Positions 51,565 through 60,562 of a DNA stretch of 64,000 nucleotides are shown here, piece after piece. A program made the translations under genes and the position numbers. Below the pieces are notes generated by a model. That model was not told the DNA's origin. It did not search any database and worked only from the letters and a program-made list of their open reading frames with translations. The DNA is taken from positions 1 to 64,000 of the forward strand of contig CALSRO010000002.1 of assembly GCA_943788775.1 (NCBI GenBank). The letters are read 5' to 3'. How positions within the stretch are numbered: position 1 is the first letter of the stretch; the number at the start of each line of letters is the position of its first letter. The stretch comes from an uncultured Flavobacteriales bacterium (GTDB lineage Bacteria; Bacteroidota; Bacteroidia; Flavobacteriales_G; Salibacteraceae).

Positions 51565-52062
51565 ATGGAAACAATTATTCAAATCATAGACAAATTCGGC
51601 CCTGGGGTTCTCATCCCACTTGGAGGATTTGCGATAGTTGGTGTATTGGCTCAATGGTCACTATATGACAAATGTGGACTTCCAGGAATAGACTGTATCA
51701 TACCCGTTAAAAACGTAATTACCTTCTTAAAGATTATGGGGCGCCCAGCCTCCCATAGTGCGCTGGTAATCATTCCTCCTCCAATCATTATTGGTGCCCT
51801 CCTTTTTATTAGTGAACCCGCTTTACAATACGGTATTGCAGCGCTTTTCTTTATTCCTTGGGCTTATTTTATGATCAAAGTATATATTGAACTTTGTCAA
51901 AGTTTTGGACATTATAAGCTGACGGACTATATAATGTGTGTTGCCTTCAACGGCTTCTACGTATTACACTTAGGACTTTCCTACACGGAAAAATATAGAG
52001 GTCCGGTGTATGATAAAAAAGATAATAACGCTGCACCAAATATCAAAAGCCAACTAGCTTAG
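51565..52062 (+). CDS. Small membrane protein, DUF5684-like
   Basis: A 165-residue integral membrane protein with about four hydrophobic segments (GPGVLIPLGGFAIVGVLAQW near 11, LVIIPPPIIIGALLFIS, IAALFFIPWAYFMI and MCVAFNGFYVLHLGLS). It resembles the DUF5684 / signal-peptidase-associated membrane domain (W..YDKCGLPGIDCIIPVKN, where such proteins have WKALIPIYN). I chose the ATG at 51565 over a TTG at 51532. Function unknown. The stop overlaps the convergent alaS stop by three or four bases. Confidence 0.7.
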   Translation: METIIQIIDKFGPGVLIPLGGFAIVGVLAQWSLYDKCGLPGIDCIIPVKNVITFLKIMGRPASHSALVIIPPPIIIGALLFISEPALQYGIAALFFIPWAYFMIKVYIELCQSFGHYKLTDYIMCVAFNGFYVLHLGLSYTEKYRGPVYDKKDNNAAPNIKSQLA

Positions 52063-54686
52063 GACTTTAAAATTTCTTTTGATTTTTCAAGGGCTCTATC
52101 GAGCCCTTTTTTGTTTTTACCGCCTGCCATAGCTAAGAATGGCTGTCCACCGCCACCGCCATCTATTTCGGGTGAAACCTCTTTAATAATATTACCCGCA
52201 TTTAGGTCAGTTTTGTCCAAAAGTGCTTTCCCAATTCCTACGATCAAGCTAACCTTATCCTCGTGAACACCACCCAATGTAATACCGATATCAGGAAATT
52301 GAGAGATTAGATTGTTTGCTACTTCTTTCAATAATTTTCCATCAACATCATCAATACGTTTTGAAATCACATTTCGCATCGAATCATTTTTAGATGCAAC
52401 TTCGATAAGTTCAGACAGAATTTTTTTCTTCTCCTTATCCTGAAAAGAATTGATCGAATCTTCAGCCAATTCCAGGTCTCTTTTTAGTTTTTTCACTGTC
52501 TCAAGGATCTTCTTGGGATCTCCACCTACTTCCAATTCAATGCTTTCTAAAATTTCCAAGCGATTATTTAAATAATCGTCATATGCTTTTCCACTTATTG
52601 CCTCGATTCGTCTAATTCCACTGGCTACGCTACCCTCAGAAACAATTTTAAATCCACCAATGTCTTTAGTGTTATCAACATGAGTGCCACCGCACAATTC
52701 AATTGACTCTCCAAATTTCACGACTCGAACTTTGTCACCATACTTTTCCCCAAAAAGCGCAATCGCACCCATTTCTTTTGCCTCATCGATTGGCATTAAT
52801 CGCCACTCTTCAAACTTTTCGCTAGAATCGATTAGACTTCTTACTTCTGATTCAATTTTGGCTAATTCAGATTCTGATATTCTTTCAAAATGAGAAAAAT
52901 CAAATCTAAACTTCGAATCGGCAACTAAAGAACCCTTTTGCTCCACGTGATCACCCAGTCGAGCTCTTAACGTTTGATGCAATAAATGAGTAGCCGTATG
53001 GTTTTTAGTAACCGCTGAACGTATACCAGCTGCAACAACAGCCTGAACTTCAAGATTTGGTTCTGTAATTAGTTTATCACTGAAATGAATGATTTCCCCA
53101 TTTTCCTTCTTAGTGTCAAGTATGGTAATCTTCAACCCATTCGATTCAAAATAGCCCCTATCACCTACTTGCCCACCGCTTTCCGCATAAAATGGAGTTA
53201 CAGTTAATACATATTGTATTATGTCTTTTCCTTTAACCTTGACTTTACGGTATTTCGCAATTTTTGAGACACTAGAAAGTTTGTCGTATCCAACAAATTG
53301 TGAATTAGGCCCATCACGGACCACCGTCCAATCTCCAAACTCAGCTTTTGATGCATCTCTCGAGCGATTCTTTTGCTTTTCTAGCTCAACATTGAACCCA
53401 ATCATATCCACCTTCAAATTGCTTTCTGATGCAATTAATTGAGTCAAGTCAATAGGGAAACCATAAGTATCTAAAAGTTCAAAGGCAAATGCTCCGTCTA
53501 TCGTTTTTGAATCTAGGCTTTCCATGTGTGAGTTTATCCTAGCTAGTCCCCGTTCAAGGGTAGCTAAAAACGTTTTTTCTTCTTCCGTAGTTACCTTTTT
53601 AATCAACTCCAAATTCCTTTGAAGCTCTGGATAGGCCACACCCATTAATTCCACCAATGGATCAATTAACGAAGCCAAGAATGGAGTTTTTATATTCAGC
53701 TGACTGAATCCATATCTTATCGCTCTTCTCAGTACTCTTCGAATGACATAACCAGCACCTGTATTAGATGGTAGTTGACCATCAGCTATGGAAAACGCGA
53801 TCGTCCTCACATGATCCGCAATTACTCTATATGCTACATCAGGTAATGATTCAGATCCTCCGTAAGGTTTGCTGCATTGCTTTTCTAATGCTTTAATCAT
53901 CCCCATAAAGACATCAACCTCATAATTAGATTCAACACCTTGAAGCACTCGAGCCAAACGTTCTAACCCCATGCCTGTATCAATATGTTTGTTCTTTAGA
54001 CCTTGCAGTGAACCATTTTCGAGGCGATTATACTGCATGAACACTAAATTCCATATTTCTATTACCTCTGGATGATCTTTATTGACCAATGTAGCCCCTG
54101 AGACTTGACCCCGATCCTTTTCGGAGCGTAAGTCAAAATGAATTTCAGAACATGGACCACATGGACCAATGTCACCCATTTCCCAGAAATTCTCTTTTCT
54201 ACCAAAGGCTAAAATTCGATCTTCTTCAACATACTTTCTCCAAATACTCTTGGCCTCAATGTCTTCAGATAGATCCATTTCTTTATCACCAGAAAATATA
54301 CTCACATACATTCTGTCCTTATCTAAACCATAAACTTCTGTGAGCAATTCCCAAGCCCAATCAATTGCCTCTTCTTTGAAATAATCTCCGAATGACCAGT
54401 TTCCGAGCATCTCAAACATTGTATGGTGGTAGTGATCTTTTCCAACTTCCTCAAGGTCGTTATGCTTGCCAGAAACCCTCAAGCACTTTTGACTATCAGC
54501 AATTCTAGGAGCTTTAGATTCTTCGTTCCCGACAAACACACCCTTGAATTGATTCATGCCTGCATTGGTGAACATAAGTGTTGGATCATCCTTAATGACG
54601 ATAGGCGCAGAGTCCACTATCAGATGGTTTTTGCTCTTAAAAAAATCTAAAAATGTGCTGCGAATAGCACCAGTGGACCACTCCAT
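52059..54686 (-). CDS. alaS: Alanyl-tRNA synthetase
   Basis: An 875-residue class II synthetase charging tRNA-Ala. It opens SIRSTFLDFFKSKNHLIV-like (AIRSTFLDFFKSKNHLIVDS), with motif 2 region and YHHTMFEMLGNWSFGDYF near 81. The editing domain has HTATHLLHQTLRARLGDH near 560 and the metal/editing site ELCGGTHVDNT near 664. The C-Ala domain ends with IDGGGGGQPFLAMAGG. Full length. It converges with the DUF5684-like gene. Confidence 0.97.
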   Translation of the reverse strand: MEWSTGAIRSTFLDFFKSKNHLIVDSAPIVIKDDPTLMFTNAGMNQFKGVFVGNEESKAPRIADSQKCLRVSGKHNDLEEVGKDHYHHTMFEMLGNWSFGDYFKEEAIDWAWELLTEVYGLDKDRMYVSIFSGDKEMDLSEDIEAKSIWRKYVEEDRILAFGRKENFWEMGDIGPCGPCSEIHFDLRSEKDRGQVSGATLVNKDHPEVIEIWNLVFMQYNRLENGSLQGLKNKHIDTGMGLERLARVLQGVESNYEVDVFMGMIKALEKQCSKPYGGSESLPDVAYRVIADHVRTIAFSIADGQLPSNTGAGYVIRRVLRRAIRYGFSQLNIKTPFLASLIDPLVELMGVAYPELQRNLELIKKVTTEEEKTFLATLERGLARINSHMESLDSKTIDGAFAFELLDTYGFPIDLTQLIASESNLKVDMIGFNVELEKQKNRSRDASKAEFGDWTVVRDGPNSQFVGYDKLSSVSKIAKYRKVKVKGKDIIQYVLTVTPFYAESGGQVGDRGYFESNGLKITILDTKKENGEIIHFSDKLITEPNLEVQAVVAAGIRSAVTKNHTATHLLHQTLRARLGDHVEQKGSLVADSKFRFDFSHFERISESELAKIESEVRSLIDSSEKFEEWRLMPIDEAKEMGAIALFGEKYGDKVRVVKFGESIELCGGTHVDNTKDIGGFKIVSEGSVASGIRRIEAISGKAYDDYLNNRLEILESIELEVGGDPKKILETVKKLKRDLELAEDSINSFQDKEKKKILSELIEVASKNDSMRNVISKRIDDVDGKLLKEVANNLISQFPDIGITLGGVHEDKVSLIVGIGKALLDKTDLNAGNIIKEVSPEIDGGGGGQPFLAMAGGKNKKGLDRALEKSKEILKS
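52089..52112 (+). terminator. Terminator-like hairpin inside the alaS 3' end
   Basis: Arms AAGGGCTC and GAGCCCTT with loop TATC, followed by T on the plus strand. It lies 27 bases past the DUF5684-like stop, within the last codons of alaS, and could end the plus-strand transcript. Confidence 0.6.
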
Positions 54687-54778
54687 ATTCTGTTAAAATA
54701 ATTGAACGTATTATTGAAAATGAGTGCGAAAGTAGATGTTGTCCTATTTTCGCCACTCTTTTAGCAAACAAATTACAA

Positions 54779-55753
54779 TTGGCTAAGGTAAAATACCAGT
54801 ATAACGAGAACACGCTCAGCTACGAAAAAATCAGGAAGAGCCCTTGGAAAAGGATGGCTCAGGCTAGTTGGTATGTTCTTGCGTCAGTGATAAGTGGTGC
54901 CGCTATTTATTTTCTTTTCAATATCGTTTACGACTCTCCTCAAGAGCGGCAATTACAAAATGAAAAAGAAGAACTCATAGTTCAATACGAACTAATGAAT
55001 AAGCGATTGGATCAGATGAGTACGATATTGGCTGATTTAGAAAATCGAGATGACAATATATACAGAAGCATTTTTGAGGCAGAACCGATTCCAGACAATA
55101 TTAGAAAAGCCGGCATCGGTGGAGTAAATCGCTATAAGAATTTGGAGAGATTCAAGGAAGACTCAGAAATTGTTGTGGAAACAACTAAGAAGCTTGACCG
55201 ATTAGCGAAGCAGCTGTACATTCAATCAAAATCGTTTGATGAGGTTATCGAATTAGCGAAACAAAAGGAAGATATGCTAGCCTCTATCCCTGCAATTCAG
55301 CCGATTTCAAACAAAGATTTAAAACGGATGTCAAGCGGGTTTGGCAAACGCGTTCACCCAATTTATAAAACGGTTCGATTCCATTGGGGTAATGATTTCA
55401 CAGCACCTGTTGGAACGGATATTTATTCCACAGGCAAGGGCAAAGTCATCATTTCTGAAAAATCAAAAAGCGGATATGGGTATCACGTAATTGTTGACCA
55501 CGGGTATGGTTACCAAACACTATATGGCCATATGAGTAAGATTATGGTGAAGCAAGGTCAGGAAGTAAAACGAGGCGAGATACTTGGTCTTGTTGGCAAT
55601 ACTGGACTATCCAGCGCTCCTCACTTGCACTATGAAGTATTGAAAAACGGAACCAAGGTAAATCCAGTAAACTTCTATTTCAATGACCTTTCTCCGGAAG
55701 AATACGATTTAATGATACAATTGTCTTCTCAAGAAAACCAGTCCTTCGACTAA
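54779..55753 (+). CDS. Membrane-anchored M23 (LytM) peptidase
   Basis: A 324-residue protein with one N-terminal membrane helix (ASWYVLASVISGAAIYFLF, about 30-48), a coiled coil (about 55-180), and a C-terminal LytM domain. Metal ligands are in RFHWGNDFTAPVGTD (His and Asp) and APHLHYEVLKNG (HxH), so it should be an active endopeptidase, acting on peptidoglycan cross-links in the periplasm. The TTG at 54779 gives MAKVKYQYNENTLSYEKI, the conserved family start, so I accept TTG as the start codon. The MerR gene follows 16 bases later. Confidence 0.9.
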   Translation: MAKVKYQYNENTLSYEKIRKSPWKRMAQASWYVLASVISGAAIYFLFNIVYDSPQERQLQNEKEELIVQYELMNKRLDQMSTILADLENRDDNIYRSIFEAEPIPDNIRKAGIGGVNRYKNLERFKEDSEIVVETTKKLDRLAKQLYIQSKSFDEVIELAKQKEDMLASIPAIQPISNKDLKRMSSGFGKRVHPIYKTVRFHWGNDFTAPVGTDIYSTGKGKVIISEKSKSGYGYHVIVDHGYGYQTLYGHMSKIMVKQGQEVKRGEILGLVGNTGLSSAPHLHYEVLKNGTKVNPVNFYFNDLSPEEYDLMIQLSSQENQSFD

Positions 55754-55769
55754 GGATTATATTTGCTAC

Positions 55770-56105
55770 ATGCCTTACAAGGAAAAGGAATCATTTAAAC
55801 TATATTACTCAATCGGAGAAGTGTCTGAAATTTTAGATGTCAACCCGTCTTTACTCAGATTTTGGGAAAAAGAATTTGACGTAATAAAACCTGGTAAAAA
55901 CAAAAAAGGCAATCGAATCTACAAAGACGTAGATCTAAAGAACCTTAAACTCATACATTATCTTGTTAAAGAGCGTGGGTTCACACTCGAGGGTGCGAAG
56001 AAAAAGCTAAAAGAAAATCCAAAAGAGCTAGAAGAGAAGACTGAGTTGATTGGAACATTAAAAGGAGTTAAATCACTTCTATTAGAGCTCAAGGATTCAC
56101 TTTAA
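55770..56105 (+). CDS. MerR family transcriptional regulator
   Basis: A 111-residue regulator with the winged helix-turn-helix of MerR at about 12-80: YYSIGEVSEILDVNPSLLRF and WEKEFDVIKPGKNKKGNRIY, then KERGFTLEGAKKKL. A short C-terminal helix for dimerisation follows; there is no effector domain and no metal-binding Cys. It trails the M23 peptidase gene, a frequent pair in Bacteroidota. Target unknown. Its stop overlaps the convergent hldD end by four bases. Confidence 0.88.
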   Translation: MPYKEKESFKLYYSIGEVSEILDVNPSLLRFWEKEFDVIKPGKNKKGNRIYKDVDLKNLKLIHYLVKERGFTLEGAKKKLKENPKELEEKTELIGTLKGVKSLLLELKDSL

Positions 56106-57058
56106 TAAGCTCGTGACTCTAGCAAATAATTGCTCACATAGTCTTTAATGCCATCCTCTAGAGTTTCGAATGTTTGTTGGTAACCAGACATAATGAGCTT
56201 GGACATATCGGCTTCAGTGAAATACTGATACTTATCTCGAATGTCCTCAGGAGTATCGATGAATTCAATTTCAGTTGACTTATCTAGAGCGTTAAATACA
56301 GCCTTTGATAAATCTAAAAAGGTTCGAGCCTGACCAGTACCAAGATTATAAATCCCTGAGTGACCCTTTAAATTCAACAGATATTGAATTACTTTGGACA
56401 CATCCTTTACGTAAACAAAATCTCGAAGCTGCTCACCATCCTTGAAGTTTGGATTGTGCGAGCGAAAAAGTTTCATTTTCCCGTTTTGTGTTATTTGATT
56501 ATAAGCGTGAAGAATAACACTAGCCATTCGACCTTTATGGTATTCATTCGGACCATAAACATTGAAAAACTTCAATCCATACCAAGGAATTGATGGTTCC
56601 TGCTTTAATACCCATTTATCCACTTGATTCTTTGAGTCTCCATACGGATTTAACGGTTTCAAATCTGGTATTATCGAATGGTCATCCTTGTAGCTCAGCT
56701 CACCATCGCCATAAGTAGCAGCCGAAGAAGCATAAATAAGTCTGGCATTTTTCTGAACACATAGCTCCCAAATTGACTTTGTGAAGTCCACATTCAGCTT
56801 TTGGAATATTGACCAATCAAATTCTGTGGTATCTGTTCTTGCACCTAAATGAACGATTGCAGAAATATCCTTGTCGCGCGCCCAATCGAAAAAAACGTCT
56901 CTTGCGACCATCTCAAGTCGTTCAAGTGCCTTTAAATTTCGTTTTTTATCCTTGCGTGTAAAATCATCTACAAGAACTATCGGCTCTTCGGCAACTTGCA
57001 GAAGGTCCTTAGCTACGCAACTTCCAATAAATCCAGCAGCACCGGTTACAACAATCAT
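56102..57058 (-). CDS. hldD: ADP-L-glycero-D-manno-heptose-6-epimerase
   Basis: A short-chain dehydrogenase-type epimerase of 318 residues that makes ADP-L-glycero-D-manno-heptose for LPS core. The Rossmann motif VTGAAGFIGSCVAKDLL is at the N-terminus, HLGARTDTTE near 75, and the Tyr-Lys pair in NPYGDSKNQVDKW near 145; FFNVYGPNEYHKGRMASV follows, typical of HldD rather than other sugar epimerases. I place the start at 57058 (MIVVTGAAG); an ATG seven codons upstream (57079) is possible. Confidence 0.88.
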   Translation of the reverse strand: MIVVTGAAGFIGSCVAKDLLQVAEEPIVLVDDFTRKDKKRNLKALERLEMVARDVFFDWARDKDISAIVHLGARTDTTEFDWSIFQKLNVDFTKSIWELCVQKNARLIYASSAATYGDGELSYKDDHSIIPDLKPLNPYGDSKNQVDKWVLKQEPSIPWYGLKFFNVYGPNEYHKGRMASVILHAYNQITQNGKMKLFRSHNPNFKDGEQLRDFVYVKDVSKVIQYLLNLKGHSGIYNLGTGQARTFLDLSKAVFNALDKSTEIEFIDTPEDIRDKYQYFTEADMSKLIMSGYQQTFETLEDGIKDYVSNYLLESRAY

Positions 57059-57127
57059 CTCGACCACATTTAGGTTCAAAGGTATTTAATGCAAAATGCA
57101 AACTATCTTCGCGCTCTAATATTTGAA

Positions 57128-57547
57128 ATGTCACGAACCGTATTTATTACTCGAAGAGAACGTTTTTCCGCTGCACACAAACTACATCGTGAAGATTGGT
57201 CGGCAGAAAAAAATGTGGAAGTTTTTGGAAAATGTGCTAATCCAAACTGGCATGGTCATAACTATCAGCTATTTGTGACTGTGAAGAGCAGTGTGAATGA
57301 TAGTACTGGATTTGTCATGGATCTTAAGTTACTTGGTGACATTATTAAAGAGAAGGTCATTATCCATACAGACCATAAGAATATAAACCTAGACACCCCT
57401 TTTATGAAGGATGTAATGTCATCTACTGAGAACATTTGCCTTGCTATATGGGATCAGCTTTTTGACACAATTTCGACTCAAGGCGCTACTCTTCATTGTG
57501 TAAAGCTTCAGGAAACTGAAAATAATTTCGTTGAGTTTTATGGCTAA
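57128..57547 (+). CDS. queD: 6-carboxy-tetrahydropterin synthase / PTPS family
   Basis: A 139-residue T-fold enzyme converting dihydroneopterin triphosphate, here most likely to 6-carboxytetrahydropterin for queuosine. Zinc His residues are in FSAAHKLH and WHGHNYQLF, with the catalytic Cys in [12 protein letters not shown] and [12 protein letters not shown] and [11 protein letters not shown] following. The ATG at 57128 gives [19 protein letters not shown]; a start at 57089 is less likely. It overlaps folE, whose product makes its substrate. A tetrahydrobiopterin-type role cannot be excluded. Confidence 0.87.
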   Translation: MSRTVFITRRERFSAAHKLHREDWSAEKNVEVFGKCANPNWHGHNYQLFVTVKSSVNDSTGFVMDLKLLGDIIKEKVIIHTDHKNINLDTPFMKDVMSSTENICLAIWDQLFDTISTQGATLHCVKLQETENNFVEFYG

Positions 57548-58145
57548 TAGGGGATACGAAAAAACGGAGGAATACGATGATGAGATTGTATCTGAAATAG
57601 CGAATAATTACGCCAACATCATCAAGGCTTTAGGAGAAGACCCAGACCGTGAAGGGTTGCAAAAAACACCCGAAAGAGCGGCAAAAGCAATGCAATTCCT
57701 TACTCAAGGCTATGAAGAAGATGGAGCGGAAATACTAAAATCAGCTCTCTTTCATGAGGACCATCAACAGATGGTGTTAGTGAAAAACATTGAATTATAT
57801 TCACTTTGCGAACACCATATCTTACCGTTTTTCGGGAAAGTTCACATTGCGTATATCCCAAACGGAACCATCGTTGGGCTTAGCAAACTCCCAAGAGTCG
57901 TTGATGTGTTTGCGCGAAGATTGCAAGTTCAAGAACGATTAACCCAACAAATTAGGGATTGTATACAAGAAAACTTAAAACCATCGGGAGTAGCAGTCGT
58001 AATCGAAGCTAAACACATGTGTATGCAAATGAGAGGAGTACAAAAACAAAACTCTGTAACAACCACTTCCGCATTTACAGGTGAGTTTTTAAAAGACTCA
58101 ACGCGAAAAGAATTTATATCTCTGATCTCATCTCACTTAAGTTAA
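57540..58145 (+). CDS. folE: GTP cyclohydrolase I
   Basis: A 201-residue enzyme opening GTP to dihydroneopterin triphosphate, precursor of folate and queuosine. Zinc ligands and active-site residues are in [18 protein letters not shown] near 86 and [17 protein letters not shown] near 155; [18 protein letters not shown] lies near 34. The ATG at 57540 overlaps the queD stop by eight bases, so translation is likely coupled. Start at TTG 57531 is unlikely. Confidence 0.95.
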   Translation: MANRGYEKTEEYDDEIVSEIANNYANIIKALGEDPDREGLQKTPERAAKAMQFLTQGYEEDGAEILKSALFHEDHQQMVLVKNIELYSLCEHHILPFFGKVHIAYIPNGTIVGLSKLPRVVDVFARRLQVQERLTQQIRDCIQENLKPSGVAVVIEAKHMCMQMRGVQKQNSVTTTSAFTGEFLKDSTRKEFISLISSHLS

Positions 58146-58148
58146 CAT

Positions 58149-59030
58149 ATGAAAACAGCTTACATTTTTCCAGGACAAGGAGCTCAATTCTCTGGAATGG
58201 GCAAAGATTTATTTGAGGCAAATGCCAGTGCAAAAACACTTTTCACTCAAGCCAATGACATATTAGGGTTTCGGATTACTGATATTATGTTTGAAGGATC
58301 TGACGAGGATTTGAAGCAAACTAAGGTCACACAACCTGCCGTATTCTTACACTCGGTGATTCTAGCATCTACCATCGAAGGTTTTAAACCTGACATGGTT
58401 GCTGGACACAGTCTGGGTGAACTTTCTGCTTTGGTCGCAAATAAAACTTTGACTTTTGAAGATGGCTTACGATTGGTTTATCAGCGAGCTTTGGCTATGC
58501 AAAAGGCATGTGAATCGAACCCATCAACAATGGCTGCGATACTCGGTTTAGAAGACGCAGTCGTTGAGAAGGTTTGCGCATCGATTGATGATATTGTGGT
58601 GGCAGCCAATTACAATTGCCCTGGACAACTAGTAATCAGCGGCTCGAACTCTGGAATTGAAAAGGCTTGCGCATTGATGTTGGAAAACGGTGCCAAAAGA
58701 GCTTTACCACTTCCCGTTGGTGGAGCATTTCACAGCCCACTCATGGAACCAGCTCGAGCCGAGTTACAAAAAGCAATAGAGGAAACGACATTTTCAAACC
58801 CAATTTGCCCAGTCTATCAAAATGTCACAGCAAGCGCAGTCTCTGACCCGAACGAAATTCAAGCCAATTTAATTTCGCAACTGACCGCTCCAGTTAAATG
58901 GACACAGTCCGTTCAGTCTATGGTAGGAGATGGTGCAGGAAGCTTCATCGAAGTTGGTCCGGGTAAAGTGCTTTCAGGATTGGTAAAGAAAATTCATAGA
59001 GAAGCCGAAGTTGCACAAGCGACTGTGTGA
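58149..59030 (+). CDS. fabD: Malonyl-CoA:ACP transacylase
   Basis: A 293-residue enzyme loading malonyl groups on acyl carrier protein for fatty-acid synthesis. It shows YIFPGQGAQFSGMGKDLF, the nucleophile Ser in AGHSLGELSALV near 89, the Arg in VYQRALAMQKAC, and the catalytic His in GGAFHSPLMEPAR near 198. It begins four bases after folE and its stop overlaps the next GTG start. Confidence 0.96.
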   Translation: MKTAYIFPGQGAQFSGMGKDLFEANASAKTLFTQANDILGFRITDIMFEGSDEDLKQTKVTQPAVFLHSVILASTIEGFKPDMVAGHSLGELSALVANKTLTFEDGLRLVYQRALAMQKACESNPSTMAAILGLEDAVVEKVCASIDDIVVAANYNCPGQLVISGSNSGIEKACALMLENGAKRALPLPVGGAFHSPLMEPARAELQKAIEETTFSNPICPVYQNVTASAVSDPNEIQANLISQLTAPVKWTQSVQSMVGDGAGSFIEVGPGKVLSGLVKKIHREAEVAQATV

Positions 59031-59821
59031 TTATCAAGTATTCCTCAAGATACATATCATTAGCACTGGTTTGTTTAAGCTTTATCGCTTCAAGCTGCTT
59101 TGAATCTCCACGATCAGAAAAAGAAAAAGTCAAAGCCACAGAAGAGAAAAGTGAGTTAAAACCTAAAGTTCAAAAACCGATTGAAGTTTGGCCTAAACGT
59201 GGAAAAATTCGTGAGTACTTCACCGAATATGGCAAGGAAAACAAAGAATCGAAAGTCAAGTTAAAAACACGCTTGGGTGATATCGTCATCCAGTTATTCG
59301 CAGACACCCCCATACATAGGGCAAATTTCATTCACCACATTAAGCGAGGTCTTTACGATCGAACTATTTTTTATCGAGTAATTCCTAATTTCATGATTCA
59401 AGGCGGCAACTCAGATCATGATGAAACAGTGGCCAAAAGAAAGGGCGTTGACTCCTATTATTTGCCATCGGAGGTGAAGGAGCACCATATTCATGAGCGC
59501 GGAGCACTTGCCATGGCCATGAATTATCACAATAACCCAGAGAACAAATCCTCTCAATACGATTTTTACATCGTAATCGGATCAACCTTCAATGATCTTG
59601 AACTAGATGCTACACAAGATAAGTATGGATACATCTTTCCTCATAAAAGCAGAGAAATTTACAATCGAATTGGTGGCACACCTCATTTAGATGGAAAACA
59701 CACTGTATTCGGTATGGTGATCGAGGGAATGGATGTAGTTGAGGCTATAGCCAGTGTAAAACGCGACTCAGGTGACTGGCCAAATACAGATGTAATAATC
59801 GATTACGAAATCCTAGAATAG
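59027..59821 (+). CDS. Cyclophilin-type peptidyl-prolyl isomerase lipoprotein
   Basis: A 264-residue exported lipoprotein. The signal peptide ends in a lipobox, CLSFIASSC, so Cys24 should be lipidated and the protein anchored in a membrane facing the periplasm. A charged linker (25-80) precedes the cyclophilin domain (about 85-262): VKLKTRLGDIVIQLF, the active-site FYRVIPNFMIQGGN, GALAMAMNY and SQYDFYIVIG. The start is a GTG at 59027 that overlaps the fabD stop by four bases. Role: prolyl isomerisation during envelope protein folding. Confidence 0.9.
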   Translation: MIIKYSSRYISLALVCLSFIASSCFESPRSEKEKVKATEEKSELKPKVQKPIEVWPKRGKIREYFTEYGKENKESKVKLKTRLGDIVIQLFADTPIHRANFIHHIKRGLYDRTIFYRVIPNFMIQGGNSDHDETVAKRKGVDSYYLPSEVKEHHIHERGALAMAMNYHNNPENKSSQYDFYIVIGSTFNDLELDATQDKYGYIFPHKSREIYNRIGGTPHLDGKHTVFGMVIEGMDVVEAIASVKRDSGDWPNTDVIIDYEILE

Positions 59822-59823
59822 AA

Positions 59824-59955
59824 TCACTTGCACTTGAACTTACCGCCAGATGGTGGTTTTTTGTGATAACCTGATGTGGAAGCGCAAGCCTGACTTAATA
59901 ATCCTATAAAAATCGCGATTGTCAGGACTTTTGCTAATTGTTTTGCTTTATGCAT
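59824..59955 (-). CDS. Small lipoprotein, 43 residues
   Basis: A 44-codon gene in the gap between the cyclophilin and LRR genes. The product starts MHKAKQLAKVLTIAIFIGLL and continues SQACASTSGYHKKPPSGGKF then KCK. It has a basic N-terminus, a hydrophobic core and a lipobox (LLSQAC), so a mature peptide of about 20 residues would remain after cleavage, basic and Gly-rich with one more Cys. A TAAATTTG box (59960-59967, minus strand) sits just before the ATG, leaving almost no leader. Similar tiny lipoproteins with a YHKKPP-like motif may exist in relatives; function unknown. Confidence 0.7.
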   Translation of the reverse strand: MHKAKQLAKVLTIAIFIGLLSQACASTSGYHKKPPSGGKFKCK

Positions 59956-59986
59956 TCTGCAAATTTAAGCCATTTGGAAAGATTGG

Positions 59987-60562
59987 TTAATCGCAATTAC
60001 AACTCATCGAAAACTTCACCTTAGTTTCTGAATCCTCGAAGATTGCCCTAATAGCATCTTGGTGTCTAATATTCATCTGAATGGATCGCAAATCCAACTC
60101 TTTTAAGTTCCTCAAATCAGCCATCTCTTGCGGCAAATAGTATATGTTGTTACTCCAAAGTTCAATGTATTCCAGATTCACTAATTGGGCAATTTCAGGA
60201 CTAACGTGATAAATTTCATTATTACCTAAACGAAGCGTCTTCAATGAGGTCAAATCTTTAATAGAAGATTGTAAAGAATCAATTTTATTATCTGTCAGAT
60301 CGAGATATTCCAAATGTTTGAAAGCACTTAGATTACTGGGGATAGAGTCAATTTTATTGTGTGATAAATCGAGTTCTATTAAATTTTTAAACTCGAACAA
60401 TTCCGAGGGCCACTCATTTAGCTTTTTCCTGTGTAAATCCAAGATTAACACAGAATCTGGCATTTGCAAAGCTTCTTGTAAATCATTGAATCGACCATCT
60501 TGACTGTAGGCTAATTCTGATCGATACAAAACAATCAACAAAAAGATCATGGCAATTCTCAT
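59987..60562 (-). CDS. Exported leucine-rich-repeat protein
   Basis: A 191-residue protein with a signal peptide (IAMIFLLIVLYRSELAYSQ, cut near 21) and about five LRR units of 23 residues between 40 and 165, pattern LxxLxLxxNxIxxIP (LIELDLSHNKIDSIPSNL, LEYLDLTDNKIDSLQSSI, LKTLRLGNNEIYHVSPEI, LEYIELWSNNIYYLPQEM). The end has SMSCNCD with two Cys. No sorting tail. Probably a periplasmic or surface protein for protein contact. Its start overlaps the ribF stop by four bases. Confidence 0.85.
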   Translation of the reverse strand: MRIAMIFLLIVLYRSELAYSQDGRFNDLQEALQMPDSVLILDLHRKKLNEWPSELFEFKNLIELDLSHNKIDSIPSNLSAFKHLEYLDLTDNKIDSLQSSIKDLTSLKTLRLGNNEIYHVSPEIAQLVNLEYIELWSNNIYYLPQEMADLRNLKELDLRSIQMNIRHQDAIRAIFEDSETKVKFSMSCNCD

